DNA of 46,619 nt from Chloroflexi bacterium CSP1-4 (lineage in GTDB: Bacteria > Chloroflexota > Limnocylindria > Limnocylindrales > CSP1-4), in contig LDXM01000015.1 of assembly GCA_001443375.1 (NCBI GenBank), positions 14,376 through 60,994 on the forward strand. Reading direction: 5' to 3'. The notes under the pieces were generated by a model that did no database searches, was not told the DNA's origin, and worked only from the letters and a program-made list of their open reading frames with translations. Position 1 is the stretch's first letter; every line of letters begins with the position of its first letter. Below are positions 43,783 to 46,619 of the stretch, one piece after another. The position numbers and the translations under genes are program-made.

Positions 43783-46120
43783 GGGCTGCGGCGACCAGGT
43801 AGAGCGCGCCGGCGCCGACGAGGACCGGCGTGAAACCGAACGAGAGCGCGAGCATCGCCGCCGCCACCGCGCTGACGACCGAGGCGCCCCCGTTGGCCGC
43901 CCAGGCCCACGGGACGAGGGCGTCGGCGTCGCCCAGTGCGCCGATCCCTCGCGCGAACGGCACGCCCATCAGGAGCCCGACCGGCGCGATCAGCGCGACG
44001 ACCGCGACGAGACGCAGGGCGGGCGGGGCCGCCAGCAGTGCCGGCGTGACGAGCCCGGTCAGCCAGGGGTAGAGGGCGAGCAGCAGCGCCAGCGCCACGA
44101 TGGCGCCGCGCCAGGGGATGCGCGGCGAGAGCCAGCTGCCGACGCCCGAGGCGAGGAGGAGCGCCCCGACGACGGTTGCCAGGGCGAGCGTGGGATGGCC
44201 GAGCACCAGGATGAAGCGCTGGATCAGCGCCACCTCGACGAAGAGGTAGGCGAGACCGATCGCCGTGAAGTAGCCGAGGGTTCGGGCGGCGCGCCGGGCA
44301 CCCGCGCGCCGGAACGCCGCGCGGAACCCCGAGCGGAGCGCGAGCGGAGCGATGACGAAGATCGCGGCAACTGCGGCGGCGAAGACGAGCAACGCGACGA
44401 GGGCGAGGTAGCCGCTCCCCCCGAACGGCTGCCAGCGCCGGCCCAGGTTCTCGAGGACCTCGGATGTCTGCTGCCAGCGGAAGAACTGGAAGAAGAAGGG
44501 CCGATCGTCGGTCGGCGGGCTGATGTCGAAGTCGTAGGCGGCGTAGAAGGCGGGGCGGTCGGATGCCGTGGCGAGCGCGACCGCCAGTTCGTGGTCGATC
44601 GGACGCTCCAGGCGGGCGTAGCGGTTCAGCATCTCGGGTGGCATCGTCGGCGCCAGGACCAGGTCGTAGCGGAGGCGGTCGATCGCCTCCAGAAGCCGAA
44701 CCGTCTCGTCGGGCGTGAACGGCGCCGGTTTGACGATGAAGGTGACGGTCTGGAACGAGCGGAAGGCCACGATGTGCTCGAGCGGTGGCCGGCCGTCGAG
44801 CGCCTCGATGGCGAGCCCGAGCGTCCGCAACAGCTCGCTCGGCGGAGACTGGATCCAGCGGGTCAGGACGAGGATCCCGTCGCGGTCGCACAGGCGCAGG
44901 TAGCTCCGGAGCGCCTCGACCGTCAGCGTGTAGTTCTCGGTGAGGGTGAAGGCGCCCGACGAGACCGGCCGGTAGTTGTCGACAAGCGCCAGCTCGACCA
45001 GGTCGAAGCGCTCGTCGCTCCCCTGCGCGAAGGTGCGCAGCTGTTCGTGCTCGAGTCGGATGCGCGGGTCGTCGGCCAGCCCCGACCAGGCCCGCAGATC
45101 GCCAACGAGCGCCTCGTGGACGAGACGGTTCGGCTCGACGATCGTGACCTCGGTCGCGCCGCTCTCCAGCGCCGCCCAGGCGTCGATCCCCCCGCCGGAA
45201 CCGAGCAGAAGGACGCGGCCCCCCGGCCGGATCGCGTGGGCGACGGCGACCGGCACCGATCGCGCCAGCGCGGCCGTGGCGGGGCCGTGCTGCGGGACGG
45301 GAAGCAGCGCGTCGCCGTCGATGACCAGGCCGGTTTGCGCGGGCAGATCGCCCAGGTAGCTAAGGCTGAGGCCCGGCGCCGAGTGGATGGTCGTGCTCTC
45401 CACGATGTCGAGGCGCGCCGTGGCGTCCTGGCGGGTGGCGAGGAGCGTCGCGGCGGGATCGAGACGCATCTGGCTGAGCCGCTTGTAGGGCGAGAGCTGG
45501 AGCTCGAACTGCGGCGGGAAGACGACGAGGAGTACGAGGGCCGCGACGAGGGCGGCGGTCGCCGATCCGGTCGCCCGGCGTGCCGCTCCGGCGAGGATCA
45601 GGGCGGCCCCCGCCCCGAGGACGGCACAGAGCAGGACGGCCCTCTCGCTGCCCAGCCAGAGGAGCGCCAGCGGCGCGACCACGGCGCCGACCGCCGACCC
45701 GGCGAGGTTCGCGCCATAGATCCGCCCCGCGCGCCTGGGCTCGCTGCTCAGCATCGCCCCGACGAGCGCGCCGGCGAAAAGGAACGGCGCCGCCAGCACC
45801 AGCAGGTAGGCGACCAGGAGGGCAAGCTGGGTCTGGTCCCAGGCGATCGCGTACGAGTCGAAGGGAAGCGCGTTGACGAGGAGGTAGGCGAGCGGGGTGG
45901 CGAGTCCGAAGCCGAGCGCGTACCAGGGCCACCACGCGGGGGCGCGCAGTCTCGGCCAGAGCGCCAGGAGGGAGCCGCTCGCCCCGAAGCCGAGGAGTGC
46001 GAGGCTGATCACCAGGAAGGCGAAGTGGTAGAACTGCGCGACCGAGAAGACCCGGATCAGCGCCACCTGCGAGAGCAGCACGGCGGCGGAGAGAAGCCCC
46101 ATCCCGACGAGCGCGCGCAT
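43748..46120 (-). CDS. Large membrane protein with spermidine synthase-like domain
   Basis: Protein of 790 residues in three parts: about six membrane segments (1-205), a soluble Rossmann methyltransferase-like domain of the spermidine synthase superfamily (about 225-510, with VLLLGSGGGIDAWAAL, VTIVEPNRLVHEAL and FDLVELALVDNYRPVSSGAF), and about seven further membrane segments (540-785). Such membrane-embedded SpeE-like proteins are common in environmental bacteria; whether they make polyamines is not shown. The nucleotide-binding glycine motif is intact, but I do not see the full SpeE catalytic pattern. ATG 46120 is used. Its 3' end overlaps the PIMT gene tail to tail by 35 bases. Confidence 0.82.
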   Translation of the reverse strand: MRALVGMGLLSAAVLLSQVALIRVFSVAQFYHFAFLVISLALLGFGASGSLLALWPRLRAPAWWPWYALGFGLATPLAYLLVNALPFDSYAIAWDQTQLALLVAYLLVLAAPFLFAGALVGAMLSSEPRRAGRIYGANLAGSAVGAVVAPLALLWLGSERAVLLCAVLGAGAALILAGAARRATGSATAALVAALVLLVVFPPQFELQLSPYKRLSQMRLDPAATLLATRQDATARLDIVESTTIHSAPGLSLSYLGDLPAQTGLVIDGDALLPVPQHGPATAALARSVPVAVAHAIRPGGRVLLLGSGGGIDAWAALESGATEVTIVEPNRLVHEALVGDLRAWSGLADDPRIRLEHEQLRTFAQGSDERFDLVELALVDNYRPVSSGAFTLTENYTLTVEALRSYLRLCDRDGILVLTRWIQSPPSELLRTLGLAIEALDGRPPLEHIVAFRSFQTVTFIVKPAPFTPDETVRLLEAIDRLRYDLVLAPTMPPEMLNRYARLERPIDHELAVALATASDRPAFYAAYDFDISPPTDDRPFFFQFFRWQQTSEVLENLGRRWQPFGGSGYLALVALLVFAAAVAAIFVIAPLALRSGFRAAFRRAGARRAARTLGYFTAIGLAYLFVEVALIQRFILVLGHPTLALATVVGALLLASGVGSWLSPRIPWRGAIVALALLLALYPWLTGLVTPALLAAPPALRLVAVVALIAPVGLLMGVPFARGIGALGDADALVPWAWAANGGASVVSAVAAAMLALSFGFTPVLVGAGALYLVAAALNLPRASAART

Positions 46121-46324
46121 CGCCGCTTGAGTGTGGCACGCTGCGGCCGGACAGGTGTCCGAGAAGTCAACCGTGCGTGGATGGCATCGCGGGACCGATC
46201 AGGCAGGCCAGCGAGGTTCCTGACGCTGGCGAACGGAGCCGGCGGCGCCGGTGACCCGCATCACGTCGTCGATCGGTGTGAGCTCGCGCCGACCGATCCT
46301 GCGGAAGGCGTGAGCGCTATGCAG
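46121..46324. other. Intergenic region
   Basis: No gene is supported. A small stem (cggaca, gg, tgtccg at 46148-46161) lies just upstream of the membrane-protein start and may end transcription coming from the right-hand gene or be chance in GC-rich DNA. Confidence 0.4.
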
Positions 46325-46619
46325 CTACGGCGTAACGACGGGGCAGTTGGGGGCCGTGGCCCCGTTGCCGTCGACACACGTGGTCCGGCCCTGGATGGCC
46401 GGGCCGATCGGTGTGTTCGCGGTGATGTAGTCCGCCAGGACCTCGTCCATGATGTCCTGGGTCGTCATCCGGCTTACGAAGTTCGGGTAGAAGTCGCCGC
46501 CGTTGGCCATGAAGTCGTTCTCGGCGATCTTGTACGTCGAGCCCGCCGTCAGGTCGACGGACGCGCCGGTGCACGAGCCGTCGACCGCCTGCCGGACAAC
46601 GCCGGTCACCCGGCTGCCG
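46325..46619 (-). CDS. 5'-nucleotidase/UshA-type protein, C-terminal end (5' partial)
   Basis: The frame stays open to the window edge, so only the last 98 or so residues are seen. They contain AGSTYKIAENDFMANGGDFYP, here given in parts: YKIAENDF and ANGGDFYPNF, which match the substrate-binding C-terminal domain of 5'-nucleotidases (consensus YrvatndF-x-anGGDgy). Then DIMDEVLADYITANTPIGP gives the closing helix, and the tail has two Cys (TTCVDGNGATAPNC) that could form a disulfide. The full protein is probably exported and hydrolyses nucleotides or cyclic phosphodiesters with an N-terminal metallophosphatase domain not present here. Confidence 0.72.
   Translation of the reverse strand, partial: GSRVTGVVRQAVDGSCTGASVDLTAGSTYKIAENDFMANGGDFYPNFVSRMTTQDIMDEVLADYITANTPIGPAIQGRTTCVDGNGATAPNCPVVTP

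Noticed and set aside
46148-46161. Small stem upstream of the SpeE-like gene as an operator
   Set aside because: Six paired bases with a two-base loop are too little to support a regulatory claim.

Overview
The window is about 46.6 kb of very GC-rich bacterial DNA, densely coding, with frequent GTG starts and ATGA start/stop overlaps. No rRNA, tRNA, CRISPR array, transposase or phage gene was found. The gene mix suggests a free-living heterotroph of the Chloroflexota, possibly Limnocylindria-like: a luciferase-like (F420-type) oxidoreductase, a Ctc-type L25, a PASTA-domain Ser/Thr kinase, a BldC-like HTH regulator, single-domain sugar ABC ATPases, and several promoters whose -10 box lies exactly six bases before the start codon. 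The phylum assignment is inference from gene content and composition only; a high-GC actinobacterium is the main alternative.

Layout, left part. 1-3727 (+) is a polyamine-type ABC importer (binding protein cut by the window edge, two permeases, ATPase). 3870-6160 (+) is feoAB ferrous iron uptake. 6235-9339 (+) holds single genes: a NUDIX hydrolase, an aromatic/aspartate-type aminotransferase, a luciferase-like oxidoreductase and a UBP zinc-finger protein. 9330-10891 (-) is ribosomal protein L25 and a GT87-like membrane glycosyltransferase. 11008-14645 (+) is a response regulator, histidine kinase and HtrA protease, an envelope-stress module. 14676-17814 (-) is a folate operon (folC, folP, folB) led by a small Cys-containing protein of unknown function. 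17966-19168 (+) is an anchored Ig-like protein. 19178-22612 (-) holds a small zinc-ribbon protein, thioredoxin, a PASTA kinase and galU.

Middle part, the least explained. 22748-25525 (-) encodes two paralogous polytopic membrane proteins of no recognised family, translationally coupled to a BldC/MerR-like regulator that has a decamer direct repeat in its upstream region. 25656-27692 has a small zinc-binding protein, a TasA/camelysin-like secreted protein and an orphan LuxR-type response regulator. 27693-28263 has no gene but holds a 15-bp perfect hairpin. 28264-33212 (-) is a compact three-gene cassette: a vanadium haloperoxidase-like protein, an FG-GAP/ASPIC (CRTAC1-like) protein, and an M24 pita-bread protein that appears to have lost metal ligands.

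Right part. 33316-42622 is a xylose regulon: Gfo/Idh/MocA and SDR dehydrogenases (-), a ROK repressor whose frame is broken (+), the XylF/XylH/ATPase importer (+), and xylB-xylA (-). A shared operator-like block lies upstream of both leftward operons, tying the two halves together. 42865-46120 has a predicted exported lipoprotein form of protein-L-isoaspartate methyltransferase that overlaps, tail to tail, a large membrane protein with a spermidine-synthase-like domain. The right edge cuts a 5'-nucleotidase-type protein.
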